Shown: in pieces, positions 9,071 to 17,627 of the stretch
Position numbering within the stretch: position 1 is the first letter of the stretch
How the letters are laid out: each line of letters starts with the position of its first letter
Assembly (NCBI RefSeq): GCF_020531965.1
Contig: NZ_JAJAWH010000008.1
Span: forward strand, 62,001-126,000
Length of the DNA stretch: 64,000 nt
Origin: Pseudorhizobium xiangyangii
GTDB taxonomy: Bacteria; Pseudomonadota; Alphaproteobacteria; Rhizobiales; Rhizobiaceae
Direction of reading: 5' to 3'
Translations under genes and position numbers: made by a program
The notes under the pieces: generated by a model
What the model saw: the letters and a program-made list of their open reading frames with translations, nothing else
Database searches by the model: none
Told to the model about the DNA's origin: nothing

Positions 9071-10990
9071 ATGAATGAAGCGATTGCACTTGAAAGGGCA
9101 ACTGGCGAAGATCTGGATGCGGCGCTGCGCCTGTTGAACCACGCCAACCTGATCGTTCACCGCCTTGATGGAACCGTCCTGCGATGGACCGCCGGTTGCG
9201 AAGTGCTTTACGGCTGGTGCAAGGACGAGGCCGTCGGAGCTGTCCTTCATGATCTGCTGGAGACGCGGTTTCCAAAGCCCCATGACGACATTCGTCGCAA
9301 ACTCCTCGCGAACGGCGTCTGGGAAGGTGAGGTCGTGCACCAGCACAGGACTGGCCGTTCAATCTTCGTGGCGACACGCTGGGTCGCAGTACGGGTCGAT
9401 GACGATCCCGATCCCATCGTCATACAAACGAACAATGATGTGACGGATATGAAAGTAGCGGAAAACAACGTGGCGGAGAGGGAAGCGCATCTTCGCTCCA
9501 TTCTCGATACGGTCCCCGATTCCATGATCGTCATCGACGAGGCGGGAAGCATCAATTCCTTCAGCGCCGCGGCGGAACGCCTGTTCGGCTATTCCGAGGC
9601 GGAGGTTCGCGGCCAGAACGTCAGGATGCTGATGCCGCCCCCTGACCGCGAGCAGCACGACGGCTACCTCGATCGCTACGTTTCGACGGGCGAGCGCCGG
9701 ATCATCGGCTACGGACGCGTCGTTACCGGCCTGCGCAAGGACGGCACGCAATTTCCCATGGAACTCGCCGTCGGCGAGACGCGGGTCAACGGCAAGCGGA
9801 TCTTTACCGGCTTCATCCGCGACCTGACCAGTCGACACAAGATCGAGGAAGAGCTGCGACAGGCTCAGAAGATGGAGGCGATCGGCCAGCTCACCGGCGG
9901 CCTGGCGCATGATTTCAACAATCTGCTCACCGTCATCAGCGGCAACCTCGAAATGATCGAGATGAGGCTGGCCGACGAGAAGCTGCTGACCATGCTGCGC
10001 GAAGCCCAGGGAGCGGCCGAGGACGGCGCCAAGCTGACCGGGCAGTTGCTCGCATTCGGCCGCAAGCAGGCTTTGAACCCGAAGATCGTCGATGTCGGGC
10101 ATCTGGTCTCCGGCTTTTCGGAACTGCTGCGGCGAACGGTGGGCGAGACCATCGAGCTTCGCACCGTCATTGCCGGCGCCGGCAACGAAGCCCTCGTCGA
10201 TGCGTCTCAGCTCCAGAACGCCATCCTCAACCTGACGCTCAACGCCCGCGATGCCATGCCGCGTGGCGGCCGCCTGTCGATCGAGATTTCCCGCGTGAAA
10301 CTCGATGTCGATTATGCGCAGATGTACGCCCATGTCCGCACCGGCGACTACGTTCTCGTGAGCGTGACCGACAATGGCGTGGGCATGCCGGCTGAAGTGA
10401 AGCAGCGCGCTTTCGAACCGTTCTTCACAACCAAGGGCGTCGGCGCCGGCACGGGCCTGGGCCTCAGCATGGTCTATGGCTTTGCCAAGCAGTCGGGCGG
10501 GCAAATCCAGCTTTACAGCGAGCAGGGCCAGGGAACCAGCGTCAGAATATTCCTGCCGGCTGTGCAATATGCTACCGATATGCCGCCGATCGCGCAACCG
10601 GAATCGCCAAGCAAAAAGCTTCCCGGTGGATCGGAAAAGATCCTCGCGGTGGAGGATGATGCGCGGGTGCGTCGCGTGGCAGTCTCGCGGTTGACCGACC
10701 TTGGCTACGAGGTGATCGAGGCGGAGAATGGCGCGCATGCGCTCGAGCGGCTCAGGGAGCATTCCGACATCGCGCTTCTGTTCACGGATGTCGTCATGCC
10801 GGGTGGAATGACGGGCGATGAACTGGCCGAGATCGTGCGCGCCGAGCGGCCCGAGATAAAAGTTCTGTTCACGTCGGGCTACGCCGAACCGGAAATCGCC
10901 GGCCGCGAACTCGCAACGTCAGGAAACTGGCTGAAAAAGCCGTATACGGCCAAGGAACTGGCGAGCCGGCTGCGCGAACTGCTGGATTAG
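9071..10990 (+). CDS. fixL: Hybrid FixL: PAS-heme PAS histidine kinase with receiver
   Basis: A 639-residue soluble hybrid kinase with no membrane segment. A first PAS (about residues 20-130) is followed by a second PAS (about 135-255) closely resembling the FixL heme domain. His196 in [11 protein letters not shown] matches the heme-ligating histidine (200 in Bradyrhizobium FixL), and Arg202 and Arg216 match the distal-pocket arginines 206 and 220. The kinase has its phospho-His at 280 ([11 protein letters not shown]) and a [11 protein letters not shown] box. A C-terminal receiver has FTDVVMPGG. It probably senses oxygen and controls the FixK-like gene just upstream, as hFixL does in R. etli and R. 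leguminosarum. No FixJ gene is seen here. Confidence 0.85.
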   Translation: MNEAIALERATGEDLDAALRLLNHANLIVHRLDGTVLRWTAGCEVLYGWCKDEAVGAVLHDLLETRFPKPHDDIRRKLLANGVWEGEVVHQHRTGRSIFVATRWVAVRVDDDPDPIVIQTNNDVTDMKVAENNVAEREAHLRSILDTVPDSMIVIDEAGSINSFSAAAERLFGYSEAEVRGQNVRMLMPPPDREQHDGYLDRYVSTGERRIIGYGRVVTGLRKDGTQFPMELAVGETRVNGKRIFTGFIRDLTSRHKIEEELRQAQKMEAIGQLTGGLAHDFNNLLTVISGNLEMIEMRLADEKLLTMLREAQGAAEDGAKLTGQLLAFGRKQALNPKIVDVGHLVSGFSELLRRTVGETIELRTVIAGAGNEALVDASQLQNAILNLTLNARDAMPRGGRLSIEISRVKLDVDYAQMYAHVRTGDYVLVSVTDNGVGMPAEVKQRAFEPFFTTKGVGAGTGLGLSMVYGFAKQSGGQIQLYSEQGQGTSVRIFLPAVQYATDMPPIAQPESPSKKLPGGSEKILAVEDDARVRRVAVSRLTDLGYEVIEAENGAHALERLREHSDIALLFTDVVMPGGMTGDELAEIVRAERPEIKVLFTSGYAEPEIAGRELATSGNWLKKPYTAKELASRLRELLD

Positions 10991-11031
10991 CGGTTTCGCT
11001 GGCAGGAGGGCAACTGACGGGTGTCGGATTG

Positions 11032-11062
11032 GGGTTAAGGCAGCTATTGCTGACCTTAGCCC
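11032..11062 (+). terminator. Strong hairpin after the hybrid fixL gene
   Basis: Arms GGGTTAAGG and CCTTAGCCC (one G:T wobble) enclose an inner CAGC/GCTG stem with loop TATT. The stem is about 13 bp with one bulged A. It starts some 40 nt after the fixL stop and probably ends the fixK-fixL transcript, although only a short TT follows. Confidence 0.6.
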
Positions 11063-11173
11063 TTCCCCTGGACTTCATGTCGCCGCGCGTTCGGAGCTTC
11101 GTCTTCCATCCTTCAGACGGAAAATTGCAACTGAGATCTACTGGATCAGCGGTCGGGATGGTATCGGTGCGGC

Positions 11174-11578
11174 ATGAACGCCTTCCCTTCCATTGCTGAA
11201 GCCCGCAGTTGCGGCCCATGCACGCTCTGCTGTCGCCTGCCGGATATCGACTATTTCGACAAGCCGGCGAACGAATGGTGCGCGCATTGCGTCGATGGGA
11301 AGGGGTGTTCGATCTACAACGACCGGCCCTCGGTCTGCCGGGATTTTCTCTGCCTCTGGATGACCGGCGACGCGCTTGGCGACGAATGGGAGCCGGCTCG
11401 CTCGAAGATGATGGTCTATGGCCAGGGCCAGCAAACGACCGTCCTTGTCGATCCAGATTTTCCGGACGCCTGGAGGGCCGACCCCTATTTTTCACAGCTC
11501 CAGGCGTGGGCCAGGGCCGCCGAACCACAGGGCGGATACGTCATCGTCTTCTGCCGGGACGACGTTTTCAAGGTATGA
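11174..11578 (+). CDS. YkgJ-family cysteine-cluster protein
   Basis: A 134-residue small cytosolic protein with the zinc/iron-chelating cysteine pattern of the YkgJ family (PF03692): CGPCTLCC near the N-terminus, then WCAHC, GCSIYNDRPSVCRDFLC and a late FCRDD. Eight or more cysteines cluster in the first 60 residues. The biochemical role of the family is not established; metal binding is inferred from the cysteines. It stands alone between the fixL terminator and the LacI regulator. The start is supported by position only, as no strong ribosome site is seen. Confidence 0.8.
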   Translation: MNAFPSIAEARSCGPCTLCCRLPDIDYFDKPANEWCAHCVDGKGCSIYNDRPSVCRDFLCLWMTGDALGDEWEPARSKMMVYGQGQQTTVLVDPDFPDAWRADPYFSQLQAWARAAEPQGGYVIVFCRDDVFKV

Positions 11579-11694
11579 TTGGTGGAATTCCGTTTCCTAT
11601 CCAGCCGCCTGGCGGCTTGGCATCGCGGCGCGCCAGGCAAATAGCTAAACAGGAATCTCAATTAATGTTGCGCTTGACGTAATACTGGTAAAGC

Positions 11695-11710
11695 ATGTTA
11701 CCGCGAACAT
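11695..11710. promoter_or_regulatory. Candidate LacI-family operator upstream of the lacI-type gene
   Basis: A 16-bp imperfect palindrome, ATGTTACCGCGAACAT, lies 42 nt before the lacI-type start. It differs at two positions from the GntR/IdnR-type operator ATGTTACCGGTAACAT. A TTGACG element at 11674 is placed so that the site would overlap the -10 region, which suggests autoregulation. The link to this repressor is inferred. Confidence 0.5.
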
Positions 11711-11752
11711 CTGGATTGTGTTGAGTGATGCACGGGGAAATCGGGAGGACTG

Positions 11753-12787
11753 ATGTCTGAGACAAAATCGCGTAGCCCGCGTTTATCCAGAGGGGGCGCG
11801 CGGATGGTCGATGTCGCGCGTCGCGCGGGGACTTCGACGCAAACAGTCTCCAGGGTTCTAAGTCGGCCAGAGTTGGTCTCTGAAGCCACAAGGGTTCTTG
11901 TCGAGAAAGCTGTCCGGGAGCTGAACTATATTCCGAACAGCGCGGCCCGACTGCTCGCATCCACGACCAGCCGCATCGTCGCGGTCATTATTCCGAGCCT
12001 GTCGGCAACGGTTTATGCGCGGGAGGTCGACCAGATAATACGCGTTCTAGAACCAGCATCGTTCTCGGTAATGATCGGCCATAGTGATTACTCGGAAAGA
12101 CGTGAAGAAAGGCTAATTCAGTCCTTCTTGGAAAGGCGTCCCGATGGCTTCATTCTTACCGGCACGCAGCACACCGACCTCGCGCGTGAATTGCTGAAGA
12201 ATAGTGGGGTGCCCGTCGTTGAGACGTTCGATGGCGACAACGACGCGATGGATATCTCGGTTGGCTTCAGCAACTATGAGGCGGGACGAAAGGTCGGCGA
12301 CTTATTCCGTAGCCGGGGGTTAACTCGTATCGCCTATGTCGGGGGACGAATTGAGCAGGATTTTAGATCTAACGCTCGCTTTGATGGGTTGGATTCAAGG
12401 CTTAGAGAGGATGGTCTTGCACCAGTAGCGCGCATCCAACTCAAGCTGCCAATGTCTGCGCGCGACGGTGTCGCAGGACTTGATCAGGTGCTGGATGTCG
12501 ATCCGCTAACCCAGGCGATCTTCTTCAGTGCGGATGCACTCGCGATCTCAGCGCTCCTGGAGTGCAATAGAAGAGGGGTCCGGGTTCCCGAACAGATGGC
12601 ATTGTGCGGCTTTGGGAACTACGATCTCGCCGACGCTACGATGCCTGCGCTTACTACGGTTGCAGTTCCTTTTGAGACGATCGGCGAACTCGCTGCGACT
12701 GCCATCCTGGATCGAATTAATGACCGGGTAAAAGAGCCGCGCCGGATAACCTTGCCCTTGCAACTCCTCCGGCGCGGCAGCGCCTAG
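11753..12787 (+). CDS. LacI/GntR-family transcriptional repressor
   Basis: A 344-residue LacI-family regulator. The N-terminal helix-turn-helix (VDVARRAGTSTQTVSRVLSR) is followed by the hinge-helix segment AARLLASTTSR and a periplasmic-binding-protein-like effector domain beginning IVAVIIPSLSATVYA. The closest shape is the gluconate-repressor branch. It is followed on the same strand by the MaoC/TRAP/CoA operon and probably represses it and itself, since similar palindromes lie upstream of both genes. The effector is likely the transported acid or a CoA-pathway intermediate, but its identity cannot be read. Confidence 0.88.
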   Translation: MSETKSRSPRLSRGGARMVDVARRAGTSTQTVSRVLSRPELVSEATRVLVEKAVRELNYIPNSAARLLASTTSRIVAVIIPSLSATVYAREVDQIIRVLEPASFSVMIGHSDYSERREERLIQSFLERRPDGFILTGTQHTDLARELLKNSGVPVVETFDGDNDAMDISVGFSNYEAGRKVGDLFRSRGLTRIAYVGGRIEQDFRSNARFDGLDSRLREDGLAPVARIQLKLPMSARDGVAGLDQVLDVDPLTQAIFFSADALAISALLECNRRGVRVPEQMALCGFGNYDLADATMPALTTVAVPFETIGELAATAILDRINDRVKEPRRITLPLQLLRRGSA

Positions 12788-12804
12788 AAAACCATCTGAT
12801 CCTG

Positions 12805-12833
12805 TTGACAGCGATTTATGATATCGCTAACAC
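12805..12833 (+). promoter_or_regulatory. Promoter-like element and second candidate LacI operator before maoC
   Basis: TTGACA at 12805-12810 is followed 17 nt later by TAACAC, a weak -10. Overlapping it is ATGATATCGCTAACAC (12818-12833), which matches the site upstream of the lacI-type gene at 12 of 16 positions. An inverted repeat AGCGAT/ATCGCT also spans the spacer. It fits an operator controlling the operon that begins with maoC. Confidence 0.45.
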
Positions 12834-12967
12834 TGCTTTCGGGAGTTTCGAGCAGTTTTGCGCCTTTAGCTGAAATATTCGGCAAATGGATGCCTCCGGG
12901 CCGCGTTTCAAATGCGGCAGGAGGACTGCTGAGTTTTGCCGAGGCAAGTCGGAAGGAGGGGTCTAAA

Positions 12968-13429
12968 ATGTCCAGGACTTATTTTGAGGAATACACGGTT
13001 GGATCCACACGCGCATCATCGACGCGTACGATCACCGAGACGGATATTGTCGTCCATGCCGGCCACACCGGCGACTTTTTCCCACATCATGTCGATGCGG
13101 AATTTGCGGCGAAAACTCCGTTTGGCCAGCGCATTGCGCATGGAACGATGGTTTTCTCGATAGGTATCGGCCTAGCCGCGGCTGAGGTGAATCCGGCATC
13201 TTTCAGCTATGGCCATGACAGGTTGCGCTTCGTACGTCCGGTCTTCATCGGCGATACGATCCAGACACGCGTCACCGTGATCGAGAAGGCAGATGACCCG
13301 CGCAAGCCGCAATATGGCCGCGTGACCGAACGCTGCGAGGTCGTTAACCAGCGGGGCGAGACCGTCCTTGTTAGCGATCACATACGCATGGTCGAAAAAA
13401 CGCCGGAAGGTATCAAAGAGGTTTCTTAG
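12968..13429 (+). CDS. MaoC-family (R)-specific enoyl-CoA hydratase-like protein
   Basis: A 153-residue hot-dog-fold protein of the MaoC dehydratase family. The hydratase motif is visible as HHVDAEFAAKTPFGQRIAHG, with the catalytic Asp and His, and RLRFVRPVFIGDTI follows. It probably hydrates an enoyl-CoA intermediate of the acid brought in by the TRAP system. GGAGGGG lies upstream of the ATG at 12968, so this is preferred over upstream in-frame Mets. It is the first structural gene of the operon, 50 nt before the binding-protein gene. Confidence 0.85.
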   Translation: MSRTYFEEYTVGSTRASSTRTITETDIVVHAGHTGDFFPHHVDAEFAAKTPFGQRIAHGTMVFSIGIGLAAAEVNPASFSYGHDRLRFVRPVFIGDTIQTRVTVIEKADDPRKPQYGRVTERCEVVNQRGETVLVSDHIRMVEKTPEGIKEVS

Positions 13430-13478
13430 GGATGAGGCGACGCAATTGTCGCATCGGTTCAAAAAGGGAGGAGCAAGC

Positions 13479-14456
13479 ATGAAAATGATGAAACGGGGTC
13501 TGGTTGGCGCACTTGCGCTGGCAGCAATGGTCAGCACGGCTTCGGCCGAGATTTCCGCCGTGTTTGGTGGAGCCGACCCATTGGAGGGCGTCTACGACCG
13601 CCAGAACCAGAAGTTCGTCGATCTGGTCAACGAACGCGGCGCGGGCCAGATCAAGCTCGAATTCATTCGCGGCGAGCAGCTCGGTAACGACGTGCAAGTC
13701 ATCGAACAGGTGATGAGCGGTGCGGTGCAGTTCTACGGCGACGATTTCAGCTTCTATGCGAACTGGGTTCCGGACCTGAACATCGTCAGCTGGGGCTTCC
13801 TGTTCCGCGACAATGCGCATGTCGATGCCTTCGTCGCAAGCGACACCTACAAGGCAGCGGTCGAAAAGCTGAGCGCCGACCAGGGTATTCGCGTGCTGGC
13901 AGCCGGCCCGGGACAGGTCCGTGTCATGGTCTCGAGCCGTCCGATCAAGGGTGTGGAGGATCTCGCCGGCCTCAAGATGCGCGTTCCTGAAATTCGCACC
14001 TATCTCGCCCTCTGGGAAACGCTCGGCACGGCGCCGGCACGCGTCGCCTGGGGTGAAACCTTCCTCGGTCTCTCGACGGGCGTCGTCGAAGGTGCCGAGG
14101 GCGGCATCTCGTCGATCTACGGGGCGAAGTTCCACGAAGCCGCCAAGAACGTCACCCGCACGGATCACGTCCGCATCATCGCTCAGATTACGGTCAATGA
14201 TGCATGGTTCCAGTCCCAGACGCCGGAAATCCAGGAACTGCTGACCAAGGCCGCGCAGGATGCCGTGAAGTGGCAGACCGATACGGTTACCGCCGAACAG
14301 GCTGAAACACTCGAGAAGATGGCTGCCGATGGTGCAACGGTGGCGGAAATCGATGTGGCGCCTCTTCGCGAGCGCTCCGAGGTTGCTGTCGAGAAGCTGG
14401 AATCCGAAGGCTTCTGGCCGAAGGGGCTCTGGGCTGAAATTCAGGCCATGAAGTAA
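13479..14456 (+). CDS. TRAP transporter periplasmic solute-binding subunit (DctP type)
   Basis: A 325-residue DctP-family protein with a clear signal peptide (MKMMKRGLVGALALAAMVSTASA) cleaved after ASA. Family signatures include GGAVQ-like MSGAVQFYGDD, GLKMRVPE with the carboxylate-binding arginine, and the LSTGVVEGAEG segment. It captures an organic acid in the periplasm and hands it to the membrane subunits. GGAGGAG precedes the chosen ATG at 13479. The ligand is unknown; the CoA-related neighbours suggest a carboxylate. Confidence 0.93.
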   Translation: MKMMKRGLVGALALAAMVSTASAEISAVFGGADPLEGVYDRQNQKFVDLVNERGAGQIKLEFIRGEQLGNDVQVIEQVMSGAVQFYGDDFSFYANWVPDLNIVSWGFLFRDNAHVDAFVASDTYKAAVEKLSADQGIRVLAAGPGQVRVMVSSRPIKGVEDLAGLKMRVPEIRTYLALWETLGTAPARVAWGETFLGLSTGVVEGAEGGISSIYGAKFHEAAKNVTRTDHVRIIAQITVNDAWFQSQTPEIQELLTKAAQDAVKWQTDTVTAEQAETLEKMAADGATVAEIDVAPLRERSEVAVEKLESEGFWPKGLWAEIQAMK

Positions 14457-14531
14457 TCTTCAGATGGCCGGCCCGGTGCCGGCCATCCTTCCCGCCTGTC
14501 GGGCGGCGTACTTCGTCAAAAGGTAGAATCA

Positions 14532-15095
14532 ATGCTTGCAAAACGAATCGACGGGATGCTTGCGGGACTTATCCGCATCATCGCCCGCATAGAGATTTCG
14601 GCGCTCGTCGTCGCCATGGTCTTCATCATCGCTTCCATCGCGCTCCAGACCGTAACGCGATATGCGTTTGGTCGCCCCATCACGTGGGTCGAAGAAGGCG
14701 CCGTATACGCCTTTATCTGGATCACGTTCATCGGTGCGAGCTACGGCGCCAAGCAAGGCAAACTGATCAAGGTCGAGCTCTTTAGTGCCAACTTCAGTGA
14801 AGAAGGCCTGCGCAAGATCGCAATCCTCAGCCACGTCATCATTTTTCTCGGATGCGCCTATCTCGCCTGGATCGCGCCAAGCGTGATCAAGATTGAAAGC
14901 CGCAGCACGACGATGGCTCTTCCGATCGATGTACCGCGCTCGTGGTTCTACTCCGTGCCGCTCTTCTACTTCGCTTTCGTGACGGCTTTCGCCAGCCTGG
15001 TGCGCCTCTTCCGGCTGATCGTGCTCAAGGACAGGACGCCGCTCGTCGAGCCGTTCCCAGCCGAAGAGCAAGACCTTCCCCTAACCGCGAGCTGA
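14532..15095 (+). CDS. TRAP transporter small permease subunit (DctQ type)
   Basis: A 187-residue protein with four hydrophobic segments, the standard DctQ layout, and the family segment VTRYAFGRPITWVEEGAVYAF (conserved W-E-E). It bridges the binding protein and the large permease in the inner membrane. AGGTAG-like purines precede the ATG. It lies 75 nt after the binding-protein gene and 4 nt before the large permease gene. Confidence 0.92.
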   Translation: MLAKRIDGMLAGLIRIIARIEISALVVAMVFIIASIALQTVTRYAFGRPITWVEEGAVYAFIWITFIGASYGAKQGKLIKVELFSANFSEEGLRKIAILSHVIIFLGCAYLAWIAPSVIKIESRSTTMALPIDVPRSWFYSVPLFYFAFVTAFASLVRLFRLIVLKDRTPLVEPFPAEEQDLPLTAS

Positions 15096-15099
15096 TCCA

Positions 15100-16380
15100 G
15101 TGCCGATTTTCATTCTTTTTGCAGGTTTCCTGGCCCTTCTTGCGGCCGAAGTCCCCGTTGCCATCGCGCTCTTCCTGTCGTCTCTGGCCTATATCGACAT
15201 CTTCACGCCCATGCCGATTCAGATCGTTGTGCAGCGCATGGCGTCCGGCCTCGACAGCTTTCCGCTGATCGCCATCCCGCTCTTCGTGCTGGCCGGCAAC
15301 ATCCTGAACGGCGCCGGCATCGCGGCGCGCATCTACGCCTTCGCCGTGGCGCTCGTCGGCCACGTGAAGGGCGGCCTTGCCCAGGTCAACATCTTCGGCA
15401 GCATGGTCTTCGCTGGCATGTCCGGAGTGGCACAGGCAGATGCCGCCGGTCTCGGCACTATCGAGATCAAGCACATGAAGGAACATGGCTACAGCGCGCC
15501 GTTTGCGGCCGCATGTACCGCGGCTTCCGCCATCATCGGGCCGATTATTCCGCCAAGCGTCATCATGGTTGTCTATGCCGTCACCGCGCAGGTCTCGCTG
15601 ACCAAGCTGTTTCTCGCCGGCATCATTCCGGGCCTTACCATGGGCCTGGCACTGATGATCCTCGTCTGGGTCCTGGCCGCAACCGGCCGCGTCAAGGCGC
15701 CGACAGAGCCGCGTGCCAGCATTCCGCTGATCGCAATCACCTTCTGGAAGGCGCTTCCGGCGCTGGTCGCGCCGATCTTCCTGACGGCCGGCATGCTGCT
15801 AGGCTTTGCGACCCCGACCGAACTCGGTGCGCTGACGGTCATCTACGCGGTCGTCCTCGGCTTCATCACCAAGGACCTGACGTTTTCGTCGCTGCTGATG
15901 CACATCCGCCAGAGCGCCGTCACCTCGGGCATCCTGACGCTGATCATCGCCGCTGCCGTTCCGTTCGGCTGGATCATCTCGGTAGGCAACTACGCCTCCG
16001 GCCTGCTCGGCTTCTTCGAGTCGATCGGCGCCAACTGGGTCGTCTTCCTGCTGATCGTCAATATTGCGCTGCTGGTCTTCGGTCTCTTCATCGAGACGAC
16101 TGCTGTGCTCCTTATTGCGACCCCGGCACTCCTGCCGCTTGCTGCCGCCTACGGGATCGATCCGATCCATCTTGGCGTCATCATGATCGTCAACCTGCTG
16201 ATCGGCGCAATCACGCCGCCCATGGGTGTCATCCTGTTCATCTGCCAGCACATCGCGGAAATCCGTTTCTCGGAGATGATCAAGGCCATCCTGCCCTTCT
16301 ACATCCCGCTCGGCATCATGCTTCTCATCATCACCTACTGGTCGCCGATCGTGATGTGGCTGCCGAACTTCTTCTACTGA
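15100..16380 (+). CDS. TRAP transporter large permease subunit (DctM type)
   Basis: A 426-residue integral membrane protein with about twelve hydrophobic segments and DctM-family motifs: FAGMSGVAQADAAGLG, GPIIPPSVIMVVYA, ATPTELGALTV and GAITPPMGVILF. It forms the sodium-driven transport channel of the TRAP system. It begins with GTG four bases after the DctQ stop, implying translational coupling. Standard family length. Confidence 0.95.
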   Translation: MPIFILFAGFLALLAAEVPVAIALFLSSLAYIDIFTPMPIQIVVQRMASGLDSFPLIAIPLFVLAGNILNGAGIAARIYAFAVALVGHVKGGLAQVNIFGSMVFAGMSGVAQADAAGLGTIEIKHMKEHGYSAPFAAACTAASAIIGPIIPPSVIMVVYAVTAQVSLTKLFLAGIIPGLTMGLALMILVWVLAATGRVKAPTEPRASIPLIAITFWKALPALVAPIFLTAGMLLGFATPTELGALTVIYAVVLGFITKDLTFSSLLMHIRQSAVTSGILTLIIAAAVPFGWIISVGNYASGLLGFFESIGANWVVFLLIVNIALLVFGLFIETTAVLLIATPALLPLAAAYGIDPIHLGVIMIVNLLIGAITPPMGVILFICQHIAEIRFSEMIKAILPFYIPLGIMLLIITYWSPIVMWLPNFFY

Positions 16381-16418
16381 GCACCGACATGCAAAGTTCT
16401 ATTCAAGGATCTACCGAC

Positions 16419-17624
16419 ATGACCAAAAGCACAGGCATTCTTTCCGGCTATCGCGTACTCGATTGCTCCATCGCCATGGCCGGCCCGTTTGCCGCGCAAC
16501 GACTGGGTGATCTCGGTGCCGATGTCGTCAAGATCGAGCCCGTGACCGGCGAATGGCAGCGTCACGTTTCGGCCGGCGGCGCCAAGGGCAACCGCATCAA
16601 CGTCTCGTTCCTGTCGCTCAACCGCAACAAGCGCTCGCTGGCGATCGACCTGAAGTCGCCGGAAGGCAAGGCGGCACTCCTGGATCTGGTCAAGGACGCC
16701 GACGTGTTCCTGCAGAACTACCGGCCGGGCGTCGCCGCCCGGCTCGGCGTTGACTACGAGACGCTGTCGAAGCTCAATCCGCGCCTCGTCTATGTCTCCA
16801 TGTCGGGTTACGGCGAAACGGGTCCCTATCTCGACCGTCCCGGCCAGGACCTGATCCTCCAGGGCATGTCCGGCGCGATGCTGTCGGCAGGTCGTGAAGG
16901 CGAAGCGCCGACGGCTGCCGGCCAGTATCTGGTGGATGCCGTCGCCGCCTATAACGCCTTCGAAGGCGCTCTGGCAGCTCTGCTCCACCGCGAGCGCACC
17001 GGCGAAGGCCAGCTTGTCCAGGTGAACATGCTCGACGCCATCACCAATATCCAGATGCAGGAACTGTCGGTGTTCACCGTCGCCGGCAAGCCGCAGGCGC
17101 GTTCCGCCGAGCCGCATGCCCATGTCTATATCCGGGCTCCCTACGGTGCGTTCGCGACCAGCGACGGCTACATCATCGTCGCCTTCCCGCCGCTCAAGAA
17201 GTTCGGCGAGATCATCGGCGAACCGTCCTTCCTGACGATGGACGACGAGACGGACAGCTGGACGCAGCGTGACCACATCTTTGCCCGCACGCGCGAGCGC
17301 CTTGTCGCCAAGACCTCCGCCGAATGGCTGTCGCTGCTGCGCGCCGCCGATATCTGGTGCGGCCCGGTCTACGGCTACGAGGACTTGGTCAAGGACGAGC
17401 AGATTCTGCACAATGACACCTTCATCGAGTACGACCATCCGACCGAAGGCCATATCAAGACGCCGGGCTTCCCGATCCGGTTCTCAAAGACCCCGTCGCG
17501 GGTCGATCGCGGTGCACCGGTGACCGGCCAGCACACGCGCGAAGTCCTGGCAGAAGCTGGTTTTGCCGCCGACCGGATCGAGAAGCTTCTGGCAACCGGC
17601 GTGGTCACGCAGGGGGAGCTCTGA
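16419..17624 (+). CDS. Class III CoA-transferase (CaiB/BaiF family)
   Basis: A 401-residue family III CoA-transferase. It has the N-terminal GYRVLDCSIAMAGPFAAQRLGDLGAD signature, SLNRNKRSLAIDLKS, and SGYGETGPY followed by QDLILQGMSG. The catalytic aspartate lies in YLVDAVAAYNA. It moves CoA from a donor acyl-CoA to the free acid, activating the substrate imported by the TRAP system. The start at 16419 is preferred because AAGGAT precedes it; an in-frame ATG at 16389 lacks a ribosome site. It lies 38 nt after the permease gene and 3 nt before the crotonase gene. Confidence 0.9.
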   Translation: MTKSTGILSGYRVLDCSIAMAGPFAAQRLGDLGADVVKIEPVTGEWQRHVSAGGAKGNRINVSFLSLNRNKRSLAIDLKSPEGKAALLDLVKDADVFLQNYRPGVAARLGVDYETLSKLNPRLVYVSMSGYGETGPYLDRPGQDLILQGMSGAMLSAGREGEAPTAAGQYLVDAVAAYNAFEGALAALLHRERTGEGQLVQVNMLDAITNIQMQELSVFTVAGKPQARSAEPHAHVYIRAPYGAFATSDGYIIVAFPPLKKFGEIIGEPSFLTMDDETDSWTQRDHIFARTRERLVAKTSAEWLSLLRAADIWCGPVYGYEDLVKDEQILHNDTFIEYDHPTEGHIKTPGFPIRFSKTPSRVDRGAPVTGQHTREVLAEAGFAADRIEKLLATGVVTQGEL

Positions 17625-17627
17625 GCC

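Noticed and set aside
15513-17624. A 703-residue plus-strand frame covering the DctM gene and the CoA-transferase
   Set aside because: Its first 290 codons are an out-of-frame shadow of dctM; only the part from 16419 is the genuine CoA-transferase gene.
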